Assembly: GCA_900753165.1 (NCBI GenBank)
Contig: CAADYC010000047.1
Coordinates: 1-23,598, forward strand
Length of the DNA: 23,598 nucleotides
Reading direction: 5' to 3'
Source of the DNA: Clostridia bacterium
GTDB taxonomy: Bacteria > Bacillota > Clostridia > TANB77 > CAG-508
Numbering within the stretch: position 1 is the first letter of the stretch; every line of letters starts with the position of its first letter. Shown in pieces: positions 15,072 through 23,019 of this stretch. Made by a program: the position numbers and the translations under genes. The notes below the pieces were generated by a model that saw only the letters and a program-made list of their open reading frames with translations, ran no database searches and had not been told where the DNA came from.

Positions 15072-15093
15072 ATATAATGTAGGAGGTATCAAT

Positions 15094-16512
15094 ATGAACC
15101 AAAAAGAAAGAAATATATTAAGATTAGAAGAAAGTTTTAAAGATACAATAGAAAATGATATACTAAATCAAAAAACAGAAAATAAAAGGATAGAGATAAA
15201 GGATATAAAATTAGTAGGACAAATAACTTGGAAAGATAAAATAAATGGAAAAGATATATCAGACAATGTATTTATAGTAGAAAAGCAAATAATAGAAATA
15301 GATGAAGAAGGCAAAGAAAGAATCACAGAGCAGAAAAGCTATTATTTAGGAGATAAATGTGTTGCTGGAGAATTAGGAAATGGTGAAATATTATATGGAG
15401 AAACATTTGCTATTTCTGAACCGGATAAGATGGATGCAATAAAAGATTTGCTAGAAAGAACACCAGAGGAAGAAATTGAAAATAATTCTATAAATAAATT
15501 ACAAATAAAAGAGATGGCGGAGGTTTTATCTGCATATTTAGGAAGAACTATTAAAGAAGAGAAAGTCCAAAAAACATTAGAGGATATGAACAAAGAGGAA
15601 TTAGAAGAACTTTCTGAGGAAAAAGAGCAAGAGAATGTCGGAAAAGAAAAAAAGAAAAATGAATTATCTGAGAAACAAGCCGAAAAAATAAAAGTGAATG
15701 GAATACAGAGAGCCGACTTAAGTCAAAATGTTGATGGAATAGAAACTCTTGGTAAAAGACTTGATTTATATGGTTATCAATATATTTATGTTGTTTATTC
15801 TGAAAATGTAAATGAAATAAATCCAAATGCAAAAAGAAATGATACAACATATTCTTTGATTGGAATGAAAAATGATGGTACAGCTAAGGTTCTAAATGAT
15901 GAATTTGAAATGGACTCAAGTGTTGGAAATAATGCAAGTAAAGTTCAAACAAGGATAAATGCTGATGGAACGGCAACAAGAGATAGTAAAGATAGTTCTG
16001 TTTTTGTTAGAAAATCTAATGGTATGACTATTGGTTGCAGAAACGATGGCGGAATTGTAAGGATGTCTTTAGGACAAAAGACAATAGAAGAAAATGAGAT
16101 TACATCAACAGAAATACGAACTTCTCAAACTGGATATATTCCAATTCAAACAAGAGAAATATTTAATAGAAATAAGGGTGTGCGTCAAATAGATAAAATA
16201 CAAGACAAAGTTAAAGAACATACTGATGAAGGTTGTACGTCTAAAGATGTTAGAGACTTTGATGGTGACGAAAGTACTGAAACTCATGAACATTTTGATT
16301 TAGAATATTATGTACAGGAAATATTAAATTATGAAAATGAACAGGGAGAAGAACAAATTAAAGAAGTATTTACTGCCAATGAAGTTAGAGATAAATTGTT
16401 GAGAGAGTTAAAGGAAAATGGAGATAAATTACCACAAGAACAGATTATTGAAAATGTTAAAAAAGAAATGAATTTAGATGCAGAGAATTTAGAAAGAGAA
16501 CATAAAAGATAG
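15094..16512 (+). CDS. Unknown 472-aa hydrophilic protein
   Basis: I do not recognise this protein. It has no signal peptide and no membrane segment and is rich in E, K, D and N. Three parts can be seen: an N-terminal region (1-150) with short beta-like stretches ('KLVGQITWKDKINGKDISDN', 'KSYYLGDKCVAGELGNGEIL'), a charged coiled-coil-like linker (about 165-203, 'EELEELSEEKEQENVGKEKK'), and a Gly/Asp/Thr-rich, probably beta-structured region (about 205-345, 'YGYQYIYVVYSENVNEINPN', 'TRINADGTATRDSKDSSVFV'). A C-terminal acidic helical part follows ('YYVQEILNYENEQGEEQIKE'). The ATG has an ideal AGGAGGT. It looks like a cytoplasmic or scaffold-type protein; any function would be a guess. Confidence 0.85.
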   Translation: MNQKERNILRLEESFKDTIENDILNQKTENKRIEIKDIKLVGQITWKDKINGKDISDNVFIVEKQIIEIDEEGKERITEQKSYYLGDKCVAGELGNGEILYGETFAISEPDKMDAIKDLLERTPEEEIENNSINKLQIKEMAEVLSAYLGRTIKEEKVQKTLEDMNKEELEELSEEKEQENVGKEKKKNELSEKQAEKIKVNGIQRADLSQNVDGIETLGKRLDLYGYQYIYVVYSENVNEINPNAKRNDTTYSLIGMKNDGTAKVLNDEFEMDSSVGNNASKVQTRINADGTATRDSKDSSVFVRKSNGMTIGCRNDGGIVRMSLGQKTIEENEITSTEIRTSQTGYIPIQTREIFNRNKGVRQIDKIQDKVKEHTDEGCTSKDVRDFDGDESTETHEHFDLEYYVQEILNYENEQGEEQIKEVFTANEVRDKLLRELKENGDKLPQEQIIENVKKEMNLDAENLEREHKR

Positions 16513-16513
16513 T

Positions 16514-16544
16514 TTGTCACATTTATATTTCGACAAAATATAAT
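16514..16544 (+). promoter_or_regulatory. Probable FeoA-gene promoter with inverted repeat
   Basis: TTGTCA at 16514-16519 and TATAAT at 16539-16544 are 19 nt apart. TTGTC (16514-16518) and GACAA (16532-16536) form an inverted repeat that spans the promoter spacer and might bind a regulator. Confidence 0.4.
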
Positions 16545-16576
16545 ATATTAGGATATCATATTTTGGAGGAAAACAT

Positions 16577-16804
16577 ATGAAAGTAGAAAACTTGAGTCAA
16601 TTACCATTAAATAAAAATGGGAAAATAGATAAAATTGAATGTGATGAGGGAATAAAAAGAAGATTACTTGATATGGGACTTGTTAAAGGGACAAATATAG
16701 TACCAATATTAATAAGTCCATCAGGAGATCCAAGAGCTTTTTTGGTTAGAGGAACTATTATTGCTATAAGGAAAGAGGATGCTAAACATATTAAAATTAA
16801 ATAG
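16577..16804 (+). CDS. FeoA-domain (SH3-like) protein
   Basis: A 75-aa protein with the FeoA core: 'GIKRRLLDMGLVKGTNIVPI' (29-48, the R-R-L-x-x-M-G-L-x-x-G signature), then 'SPSGDPRAFLVRGTIIAIRK', as in the 'GDP...v.g..laLR' block. FeoA proteins assist the FeoB ferrous iron transporter, and the same domain forms the C-terminus of DtxR-type regulators. Here there is no feoB next to it, so it is an orphan; its role in iron uptake is uncertain. The ATG follows TGGAGGAAA. Confidence 0.88.
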   Translation: MKVENLSQLPLNKNGKIDKIECDEGIKRRLLDMGLVKGTNIVPILISPSGDPRAFLVRGTIIAIRKEDAKHIKIK

Positions 16805-16824
16805 TATTTATTGAAAACAAAATT

Positions 16825-16853
16825 TTGATTTCTGGTAAGTAATATGTTATAAT
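16825..16853 (+). promoter_or_regulatory. Promoter of the Fic gene
   Basis: TTGATT at 16825-16830 and a perfect TATAAT at 16848-16853 are separated by 17 nt, with TG at 16845-16846 (extended -10). The leader is about 16 nt. Confidence 0.75.
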
Positions 16854-16875
16854 TTGAATATTAGGAGTTGATAAA

Positions 16876-17535
16876 ATGGAAAATAAATATAATATGACAC
16901 AAGAACAAAATATATTCTTAGCAAAAAGAAATTTAGTAGATAATATATATTCAAATGCAAGGCTTGAGGGAATTAATATAACATTTCCACAAACTAAAAC
17001 AATTTTAGATGGCGTTAATGTACCAGAATTGAAAATTGATGAAATACAATGTATTTTAAATTTAAGAGATGCTTGGAAATATGTAATAAATAATATAGAC
17101 TTGGATTTCAATTTGGAATTTATAAGCAAAGTAAATGAATTTGTTGCAAGAAATGAAAGTATAGCATGGGGACAATTACGTAATGGAAAGGTTGAAATTA
17201 CAGGAACCAGTTATATTCCAGAAATTCCAAATGAAGAAAAGATTAAAAAAGATATTACAAAAATATTAGAAATTGAAAATCCAACAGAAAGAGCAATTGA
17301 ATATATGTTGTATGGCATGAGAAATCAATTGTTTTGGGATGGCAATAAAAGAACTAGTACAATTTGTGCTAATAAAATTATGATTCAAAATGGTAATGGA
17401 ATAATAAAAATTCCGGATGATAAATTGCAGGAATTTACAACATTACTATCAGAGTTTTATACTACGAATGAAAAAGAAAAAATTAAGCAATTTATATATG
17501 AGAATTGTATTGATGGAATAGTTTTTGAAAATTAG
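16876..17535 (+). CDS. Fic-family protein with His-to-Gln change in the catalytic motif
   Basis: A 219-aa Fic-fold protein. Active Fic enzymes transfer AMP (or other phosphate-containing groups) from a nucleotide to a target hydroxyl, using HxFx[D/E]GN[G/K]R. Here the motif reads 'QLFWDGNKRTS' (about 155-165): the phosphate-binding and metal-binding part DGNKR is intact, but the catalytic His position is Gln. Near the N-terminus, 'SNARLEGINI' (about 30-39) resembles the inhibitory alpha-helix motif [S/T]xxxE[G/N], with Asn in the first place. The protein has its own promoter and is not paired with a small antitoxin gene. It may be inactive as an AMP-transferase or may use other chemistry. Confidence 0.82.
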   Translation: MENKYNMTQEQNIFLAKRNLVDNIYSNARLEGINITFPQTKTILDGVNVPELKIDEIQCILNLRDAWKYVINNIDLDFNLEFISKVNEFVARNESIAWGQLRNGKVEITGTSYIPEIPNEEKIKKDITKILEIENPTERAIEYMLYGMRNQLFWDGNKRTSTICANKIMIQNGNGIIKIPDDKLQEFTTLLSEFYTTNEKEKIKQFIYENCIDGIVFEN

Positions 17536-17540
17536 AAATA

Positions 17541-17577
17541 AAAAATGCAATGAGTTATTAATATTCATTGCATTTTT
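17541..17577. terminator. Bidirectional terminator between fic and tetR
   Basis: A perfect 13-bp stem (17541-17553 with 17565-17577), with A-tract and T-tract ends, lies between convergent genes. Confidence 0.8.
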
Positions 17578-17580
17578 ATG

Positions 17581-18186
17581 TTATTTTTTAATTTCTTCGT
17601 CTTTAATCAAATTACGAATAGTTCTGTATAGATAAGGTTTATATTCTTCAATTGGTAATGGTTCTTTATACAAAATAGAATTAAAACAAGTAGAGCCAAC
17701 AAGTTCAATAATCATAAATAATGTAACCTCAGGATTGCTTAATTTTATATTATTTTCTTCAATTCCCTTAATAAATAAATCATAAACTGAATCTTGTTGG
17801 TCAGTACCTTTGTCATATAAATTTATAACTGTTTTACTAAAAACTCCCCAAGATAAATTTTTAGAAATAAATTTCAAAAGTAAAGGATTTTTAGTTAATT
17901 CATCTATTACATAATTTATAATATAAATAATACTATCAGAAAAATCTGAAATGTAATTTTTTCTTAAAGATTTCAGAGCATCAGAAAACAATTTCTGCGA
18001 TTTTTTAACAATTAAAATATCTCGTATTTCATATTTATCTTTAAAATAAAGGTAAAAAGTACCTTTTGCAACACTTGCGTTATCTACTATTTCTTGTATG
18101 GATGTTTCTTTTAGTCCTTTTTCTGTAAAAAGTTTAAAAGCTGTGTTTAATAGTCTGTTTTCTTTTTCTTCTTTATCATTTTTCAT
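17581..18186 (-). CDS. TetR-family transcriptional repressor
   Basis: A 201-aa regulator beginning 'MKNDKEEKENRLLNTAFKLF'. The TetR helix-turn-helix is complete: 'TEKGLKETSIQEIVDNASVA' followed by 'KGTFYLYFKDKYEIRD'. The remaining part (about 60-201) is the helical ligand-binding and dimer domain, which has no recognisable ligand signature. The start at 18186 has a GGGGGG run about 12 nt upstream; ATGs at 18198 and 18207 are alternatives. It is divergent from the MMPL gene, and three matching 13-bp operator-like sites lie between them. I infer that it represses itself and the MMPL/heptad-protein operon and is relieved by a substrate of the pump or by an envelope ligand. Confidence 0.93.
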   Translation of the reverse strand: MKNDKEEKENRLLNTAFKLFTEKGLKETSIQEIVDNASVAKGTFYLYFKDKYEIRDILIVKKSQKLFSDALKSLRKNYISDFSDSIIYIINYVIDELTKNPLLLKFISKNLSWGVFSKTVINLYDKGTDQQDSVYDLFIKGIEENNIKLSNPEVTLFMIIELVGSTCFNSILYKEPLPIEEYKPYLYRTIRNLIKDEEIKK

Positions 18187-18246
18187 AGTGAATTTCATTC
18201 CCCCCATAAGATACAATTTTTTAGATTTTGTATCTAATATATAAAC

Positions 18247-18275
18247 ATTATTGCATAAATTTGACTTTTGGTCAA
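18247..18275 (-). promoter_or_regulatory. tetR promoter
   Basis: On the minus strand, TTGACC (18275-18270) and AATAAT (18252-18247) have a 17-nt spacer. The -35 lies inside operator site 1 (18262-18274), consistent with autorepression. Confidence 0.6.
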
Positions 18276-18353
18276 TAAATTTATATAAATTTTGTAAAAA
18301 GTATTGACCAATGGTCATAAAAGTAGTATTATATAGAAAGTGACTAACGGTCA
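18262..18353. promoter_or_regulatory. Three TetR operator sites (TGAC-N5-GTCA)
   Basis: TGACTTTTGGTCA (18262-18274), TGACCAATGGTCA (18305-18317, a perfect palindrome around one base) and TGACTAACGGTCA (18341-18353) share TGAC-N4-GGTCA. Centres are 43 and 36 bp apart. Site 1 overlaps the tetR -35, site 2 the MMPL -35, and site 3 the expected MMPL transcription start. Confidence 0.8.
18304..18332 (+). promoter_or_regulatory. Promoter of the MMPL operon
   Basis: TTGACC at 18304-18309 and TATTAT at 18327-18332 have a 17-nt spacer, bracketed by operator sites 2 and 3. The start is expected near 18339, giving a 5' UTR of about 110 nt that includes the REP hairpin. Confidence 0.7.
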
Positions 18354-18361
18354 TAAAAACT

Positions 18362-18429
18362 CGGGATTAGGGGGACGGGTCTTCAATCCCGAAAAAAAAT
18401 AGGGATTGAAGACCCGTCCCCCAATCCCT
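18362..18429. repeat. Inverted pair of REP-like repeats in the MMPL 5' UTR
   Basis: Copies at 18362-18391 and 18401-18429 are near-perfect inverted complements, with a one-base length difference in the C/G run. They are separated by an A-rich 9-nt loop and would fold into a stem of about 28 bp in the mRNA, ending 7 nt before the ribosome binding site AAAGGAG (18437-18443). Each copy has the GGGATT...AATCCC ends of the window's REP family. Confidence 0.8.
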
Positions 18430-18450
18430 AAATTCGAAAGGAGTTTAAAA

Positions 18451-20523
18451 ATGTTAAAATTTGCAGAGAAAATATGTAAGTATAAAAAAATCATTCTCAT
18501 AATTGCATTATTGTTACTAATACCATCATTTATAGGAATGCAAGCAACAAGAATCAATTATGATATATTGGCATATTTGCCAGATGATGTAGATACAGTT
18601 AAAGGTGAAAACATACTAACAAATGAATTTAATATGGGTTCATATTCAATTGTAATTACAGAAAATATGAGTACAAAAGATATTCAAAAATTAGAGGATA
18701 AATTTAAAGAATTAGATAATGTAGAAAAAGTAGCAAGTGTGGCAGATTTACTTGGTTCAAATATACCAGAAGAAATGCTACCAGACGAAGTAAAAGATAT
18801 AGCATATAAAGATGGAGATACAGCAATTTTAGTAACTTTTAAAGAAGGAATTTCTTCAGATAAAACATTAGAATCAATAGAACAATTAAGAAAAATTGCT
18901 GATAAACAATGTAAAATAAGTGGAATGTCTGCTTTAGTACTAGATACAAAAAATATTGCTAATTCAGAAATTGCAATATATGTAGTTATAGCTGTAATCT
19001 TATGTATGTTAGTTTTACAATTTGCATTAGACTCATATTTAGCTCCAGTATTTCTTTTAGCAAGCATAGGTATAGCGATTTTATATAATATGGGTTCAAA
19101 CATTTTCTTAGGAGAAATATCTTATATAACAAAAGCAATTAGTGCTGTTTTACAACTTGGTGTTACAATGGATTTTGCAATATTCTTATACCACAGTTAT
19201 AAAGCAGAAAAACAAAATTATAGTAATAATGATGAGGCAATGGCTCATGCAATATCAAAAACATTGGTATCAGTAGTTGGAAGTTCATTAACTACAATAG
19301 CAGGTTTTTTAGCACTTTGTAGTATGAACTTAACACTTGGAAAAGATATAGGAATTGTAATGGCAAAAGGTGTATTCTTAGGAGTTGTTTCTGTTGTTAC
19401 AGTATTACCAGCAATGTTGTTGATATTTGATAAGGCTATTGAAAAAACAAAACATAAAGAAATATTACCAAGATTTGAAAAATGGAAAAACTTTAATATT
19501 AAACATTATAAAGCAATAATTGTTGCGTTTTTAGTAATATTACCAGTTGCAGTTTATGGATATCAAAAAATAAGTGTTTATTATGATTTAAACAAAACAC
19601 TACCACAAACATTGCCAAGTATAGAAGCATCAAATACTTTGGAAGATAAGTTCAATATGGTTTCAACTGAACTTGCTTTAGTAAGTAAAGATGTTCCAAG
19701 TTACAAGGTAAATGAGATGCTGGATAAAATTCAAGATTTAGATGGAGTTGAATTTGCCTTAGGATATTCATCACTTGCTGATAACGGAATTCCAGAAGAA
19801 GTAATATCAGATAGTATTAAGTCAATGCTTGAAAATGATAAATATCAATTAGTTGTAATCAGTTCAAAATATGAACTTGCAACAGATGAGTTGAATGAAC
19901 AAGTCGATAAAATCAATTCAATAATTAAAGAGTATGATGATAGTGCTTTACTTGCAGGTGAAGGTCCATTAATGAAGGACTTAGTTGAAATTAGTGACCA
20001 TGATTTTAATAGTGTAAATAGTGTTTCAATTGCAGTTATATTTGTAATTATGATATTTGTTTTAAAATCAATTTCTTTACCAGTAATTTTGATGGTTGTA
20101 ATTGAATTTGCTATATTCTTAAATATGGGAATATCAACATATACAAATACTACTCTACCATTTATTGCTTCAATAGTTATTGGAACAATTCAATTGGGTG
20201 CAACAATAGATTATGCAATTTTGATAACAACAAAATATATCAATTTCAGAAAAGAAGGAAAAGACAAAAAAGAAGCGGTTTCGGAAGCATTAGGAACATC
20301 AATAAGTTCAATTATTGTTAGTGGATTATGTTTCTTTGGGGCAACATTTGGAGTTGGCGTTGTTTCAAAAATTGGAATGATTGCATCATTATGTACGCTT
20401 ATGTCTAGAGGAGCAATTATAAGTATGTTTACAGTTATTATGGTATTACCAGCATTCTTATTGTTGTTTGATAAGATTATTTGTAAGACAACTGTTGGAA
20501 TGAGACAAATCGTTGAAAAATAA
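18451..20523 (+). CDS. MMPL/RND-family transporter
   Basis: A 690-aa membrane protein with two tandem MMPL halves. Each half has one TM, an extracytoplasmic domain and a bundle of five TMs. TM1 is near 11-31 ('KKIILIIALLLLIPSFIGMQ'), the first periplasmic-type loop covers about 35-175, and the TM bundle about 175-335 with 'ITKAISAVLQLGVTMDFAIF'. A second TM begins near 355, a second loop covers about 375-520, and the second bundle has the matching 'IGTIQLGATIDYAILITTKY'. The two G-x-x-x-D-[FY]-[AS] motifs are the proton-relay-like MMPL signature. Such proteins export lipids, surfactants or antimicrobials. The ATG at 18451 with AAAGGAG is preferred; the earlier TTG at 18406 lies inside the REP repeat. 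It is co-transcribed with the next gene. Confidence 0.93.
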   Translation: MLKFAEKICKYKKIILIIALLLLIPSFIGMQATRINYDILAYLPDDVDTVKGENILTNEFNMGSYSIVITENMSTKDIQKLEDKFKELDNVEKVASVADLLGSNIPEEMLPDEVKDIAYKDGDTAILVTFKEGISSDKTLESIEQLRKIADKQCKISGMSALVLDTKNIANSEIAIYVVIAVILCMLVLQFALDSYLAPVFLLASIGIAILYNMGSNIFLGEISYITKAISAVLQLGVTMDFAIFLYHSYKAEKQNYSNNDEAMAHAISKTLVSVVGSSLTTIAGFLALCSMNLTLGKDIGIVMAKGVFLGVVSVVTVLPAMLLIFDKAIEKTKHKEILPRFEKWKNFNIKHYKAIIVAFLVILPVAVYGYQKISVYYDLNKTLPQTLPSIEASNTLEDKFNMVSTELALVSKDVPSYKVNEMLDKIQDLDGVEFALGYSSLADNGIPEEVISDSIKSMLENDKYQLVVISSKYELATDELNEQVDKINSIIKEYDDSALLAGEGPLMKDLVEISDHDFNSVNSVSIAVIFVIMIFVLKSISLPVILMVVIEFAIFLNMGISTYTNTTLPFIASIVIGTIQLGATIDYAILITTKYINFRKEGKDKKEAVSEALGTSISSIIVSGLCFFGATFGVGVVSKIGMIASLCTLMSRGAIISMFTVIMVLPAFLLLFDKIICKTTVGMRQIVEK

Positions 20524-20569
20524 TTACAATTTTCTAACTTGATAGAGAATAAAAATGGAGGTATTAAAA

Positions 20570-22582
20570 ATGAAAAATAATAAAGTAATTTCTAAAGTAA
20601 TTTCAGGTGCATTGTTATGCTCTATGGTAGGATATACATTTCCTGTATTTGCTTACACAAAAGATGAAACTGTTTATTCAAAATTAGATAGTGATGGAAA
20701 TAACTACAAAACAATAGTTAGTACACATATTAAAAATACAGAAAATGCGGATTTAATTAATGATTTATCAGATTTATTAAATGTTAAAAATACAAGTGGG
20801 GACGAAACTTATACACAAGATGGTAACAAATTTGTATGGAATGCTAACAAAAATGATATTTATTATCAAGGTGAATCTTCAAAAGAGTTACCAATTGAAT
20901 GTAATGTTAAATATGAGTTAGATGGAAAAGAGCTTTCTGCAAGTGAAATTGCTGGAAAAAGTGGTAAAGTTAAAATTACATTACAATATACAAATAAAGA
21001 AGAAAGAACTGTTGATATAAATGGTAAAAAAGTTAAAATGTATGTACCATTTGTAGTTATTGCAGGAACTATAATAGAAAATGAAAATGCAAGAAATATA
21101 GAAGTTTCTTCTGGTAAAGTTGTTGATGATGGTTCAAAAACTGTTGTAGTTGGTATGGCTATGCCGGGTCTACAAGAAAGTTTAGGATTATCTGATGACG
21201 AAGTTGAAATACCAAGTAATGTAGAAATTACAATGGATGCAACAAATTTTGAAACTAGTAGCATAATGTCTTATGTTACACCTAAAGTTTTAGAAGAAGA
21301 TGATTTAAAAGTTTTTGATAATTTGGATGAGATTTATGGTCAAGTAAATACATTACAAACTTCAATGAATCAAATTCAAGATGGTGCTAATACATTAAAA
21401 GATGGAACTACAGAATTAGCAACAGGTGCAAATACTTTAAAAGACGGTGTTACAACAGCATATAATGGAGCACAAACAATATCTTCAGAAGTAGCAAAAT
21501 CAACACAAAGTTTAAAAAATGATAAGTCAGAAGCATTAGATAGCAAAACTTTAGAATCAATAAAACAACAAGCAGCTGCAGCTAGTAAATTAACAGAAGA
21601 ACAAAAAGCTCAAATAAAAGCACAAGCTCAAACAAGTGCAGTTTTAACAGAAGAACAAAAAGCAGTAATAAAAGATCAGGCGGCTAAAAAAGCTAAATTA
21701 ACAGAAGCTCAAATAGCACAGATTACAACTATAGCAAAACAAGGGGCAGTATTAACAGAAAAGCAAAAAGCACAAATTACAGAACAAGCTAAAGCAAGTT
21801 CAACTTTAACAGAAACACAAAAAGCAGCAATAATAGCAAATGCACAAGCAAATTACCCAACAACATTAACAGAGGCTGAAAAAGCATTACTTATTGCAAC
21901 AGCACAAAGCACAGCAACACAAACAGCAGTAAATACAGCTTTAGCAACAGCAAAAACTACAGCAGAACAAACTGCAGTAGCAACAGCTTTAAGTGTAGCA
22001 CAACAAGTTGCAACGCAAACAGCTGAGACAACAGCATTAGAAACAGCACAACAAATAGCAACACAAACAGCAGTAACAACAGCATTGACAACAGCACAAA
22101 GTACAGCAACTACAACAGCAATGCAAACATCAGCAACAGTAGCAAAACAAGTTGGAAATCAAGCTAAAAAGACATTTACAAATCAAGTAGTTTCTCAAAT
22201 GAATACTTTAGGAAATGGATTAAATCAATTAACATCAGGATTATCAGAATTAAATAATGGTGCAGAAACTTTAGCAGATGGAACAAATCAAGTTAATGAT
22301 GGTGCAACAACTTTGGCAGAAGGAATTGAAACATTTAATGAAGAAGGTATTAAGAAAATTTGTAATTATATTAATGGAGATGTTAAAGATTTAACTACAA
22401 GAGTTGAAAAATTAACTGATTTATCTAAAGCTTATAATAATTTTACTATGCTAGATGGTGAAAATGATGGTGAAGTTAAATTTATTATGATTGCTGATGC
22501 TGTTAAAAAACAAGAGAATAGTGAACAAAATAAGGAAGAGGCAGTTTTGAGTACTAATGTAATAAATGATGAGAATAAATAA
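20570..22582 (+). CDS. Secreted xxxLxxG heptad-repeat protein with 18- and 16-residue repeat insert
   Basis: A 670-aa protein with a signal peptide ('SKVISGALLCSMVGYTFPVF', probable cut after Ala 28). The N-terminal domain (about 30-260) is the globular domain usual for YhgE/Pip-linked heptad proteins. Heptads of xxxLxxG type (TIGR03057) occur before and after an insert: about 266-302 ('DGANTLKDGTTELATG') and about 545-585 ('LSELNNGAETLADGTNQVND'). The insert has six 'LTExQKAxI' repeats of 18-20 residues (341-450), then five 16-residue 'QTAxxTALxxAQxxAT' repeats (451-530). No C-terminal TM or LPxTG anchor is visible. GGAGGT at 20557-20562 marks the start. Adjacency to the MMPL gene suggests it is its extracytoplasmic partner or stalk. 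Confidence 0.88.
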   Translation: MKNNKVISKVISGALLCSMVGYTFPVFAYTKDETVYSKLDSDGNNYKTIVSTHIKNTENADLINDLSDLLNVKNTSGDETYTQDGNKFVWNANKNDIYYQGESSKELPIECNVKYELDGKELSASEIAGKSGKVKITLQYTNKEERTVDINGKKVKMYVPFVVIAGTIIENENARNIEVSSGKVVDDGSKTVVVGMAMPGLQESLGLSDDEVEIPSNVEITMDATNFETSSIMSYVTPKVLEEDDLKVFDNLDEIYGQVNTLQTSMNQIQDGANTLKDGTTELATGANTLKDGVTTAYNGAQTISSEVAKSTQSLKNDKSEALDSKTLESIKQQAAAASKLTEEQKAQIKAQAQTSAVLTEEQKAVIKDQAAKKAKLTEAQIAQITTIAKQGAVLTEKQKAQITEQAKASSTLTETQKAAIIANAQANYPTTLTEAEKALLIATAQSTATQTAVNTALATAKTTAEQTAVATALSVAQQVATQTAETTALETAQQIATQTAVTTALTTAQSTATTTAMQTSATVAKQVGNQAKKTFTNQVVSQMNTLGNGLNQLTSGLSELNNGAETLADGTNQVNDGATTLAEGIETFNEEGIKKICNYINGDVKDLTTRVEKLTDLSKAYNNFTMLDGENDGEVKFIMIADAVKKQENSEQNKEEAVLSTNVINDENK

Positions 22583-22617
22583 TTTTGTTATAATTAGGTA
22601 TATTGTTTAGAGATATT

Positions 22618-22648
22618 AAAAGAAATACTATGTGTATTTCTTTTTTTC
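22618..22648 (+). terminator. Terminator of the MMPL/heptad-protein operon
   Basis: AAAAGAAATAC pairs with GTATTTCTTTT around a 5-nt loop, followed by T residues. It overlaps the end of the convergent XRE gene. Confidence 0.7.
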
Positions 22649-22864
22649 TGGCTTTTTATAAGGGCTAAATTCATCGGTTCTATATATTAAATAATCAACA
22701 CTTGTATTATAAAAATCAGCTAGTTTAGATAAGGCTTCTATAGGAATGCTTCTTTTGTCTATTTCATAATAAGAGTATGCAACTTGGGAGATATTCAAGT
22801 ATTTACTAAGTTCTTCTTGAGTTAAATCTCTATCTTCTCTTAAATCTCTAATTCTAGTTTTCAT
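22628..22864 (-). CDS. XRE/Cro-CI family helix-turn-helix regulator
   Basis: A 78-aa DNA-binding protein: 'IRDLREDRDLTQEELSKYLN' and 'ISQVAYSYYEIDKRSIPIEA' form the XRE helix-turn-helix, and 'LADFYNTSVDYLI' is the usual last helix. A short basic tail follows. There is no sensor domain. AAAGGAG precedes the ATG. It is divergent from the prepilin-like gene and may regulate it, itself, or distant genes; nothing in the sequence decides this. Confidence 0.92.
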   Translation of the reverse strand: MKTRIRDLREDRDLTQEELSKYLNISQVAYSYYEIDKRSIPIEALSKLADFYNTSVDYLIYRTDEFSPYKKPEKKKYT

Positions 22865-22954
22865 GAATTATATTTCTCCTTTAATAATTTATTTTTTAAA
22901 TCTATGTTTAAATTTATCTTATGAATCAAATTATAAAATACACTAATTGGCGTA

Positions 22955-22983
22955 TTGACTTTTAAAACAATATGTTTTAAAAT
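22955..22983 (+). promoter_or_regulatory. Promoter of the prepilin-like gene
   Basis: TTGACT at 22955-22960 and TAAAAT at 22978-22983 have a 17-nt spacer. AAAACAATATGTTTT, near 22963-22977, is an imperfect palindrome in the spacer and a candidate binding site for the divergent XRE protein. Confidence 0.55.
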
Positions 22984-23019
22984 TGAAAATAAAGATAATA
23001 AACAAAGGAGGAAATATTG

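Noticed and set aside
14910..15092. N-terminal extension of the HD-domain protein
   Set aside because: No ribosome binding site, overlaps the divergent promoter, and the start at 14909 has AAAGGAGT.
18406..18450. Upstream TTG start for the MMPL protein
   Set aside because: It lies inside the REP repeat with no ribosome binding site; ATG at 18451 has AAAGGAG at the right distance.
22982..23019. T-box or riboswitch leader before the prepilin-like gene
   Set aside because: The leader is too short and no conserved riboswitch core is visible.
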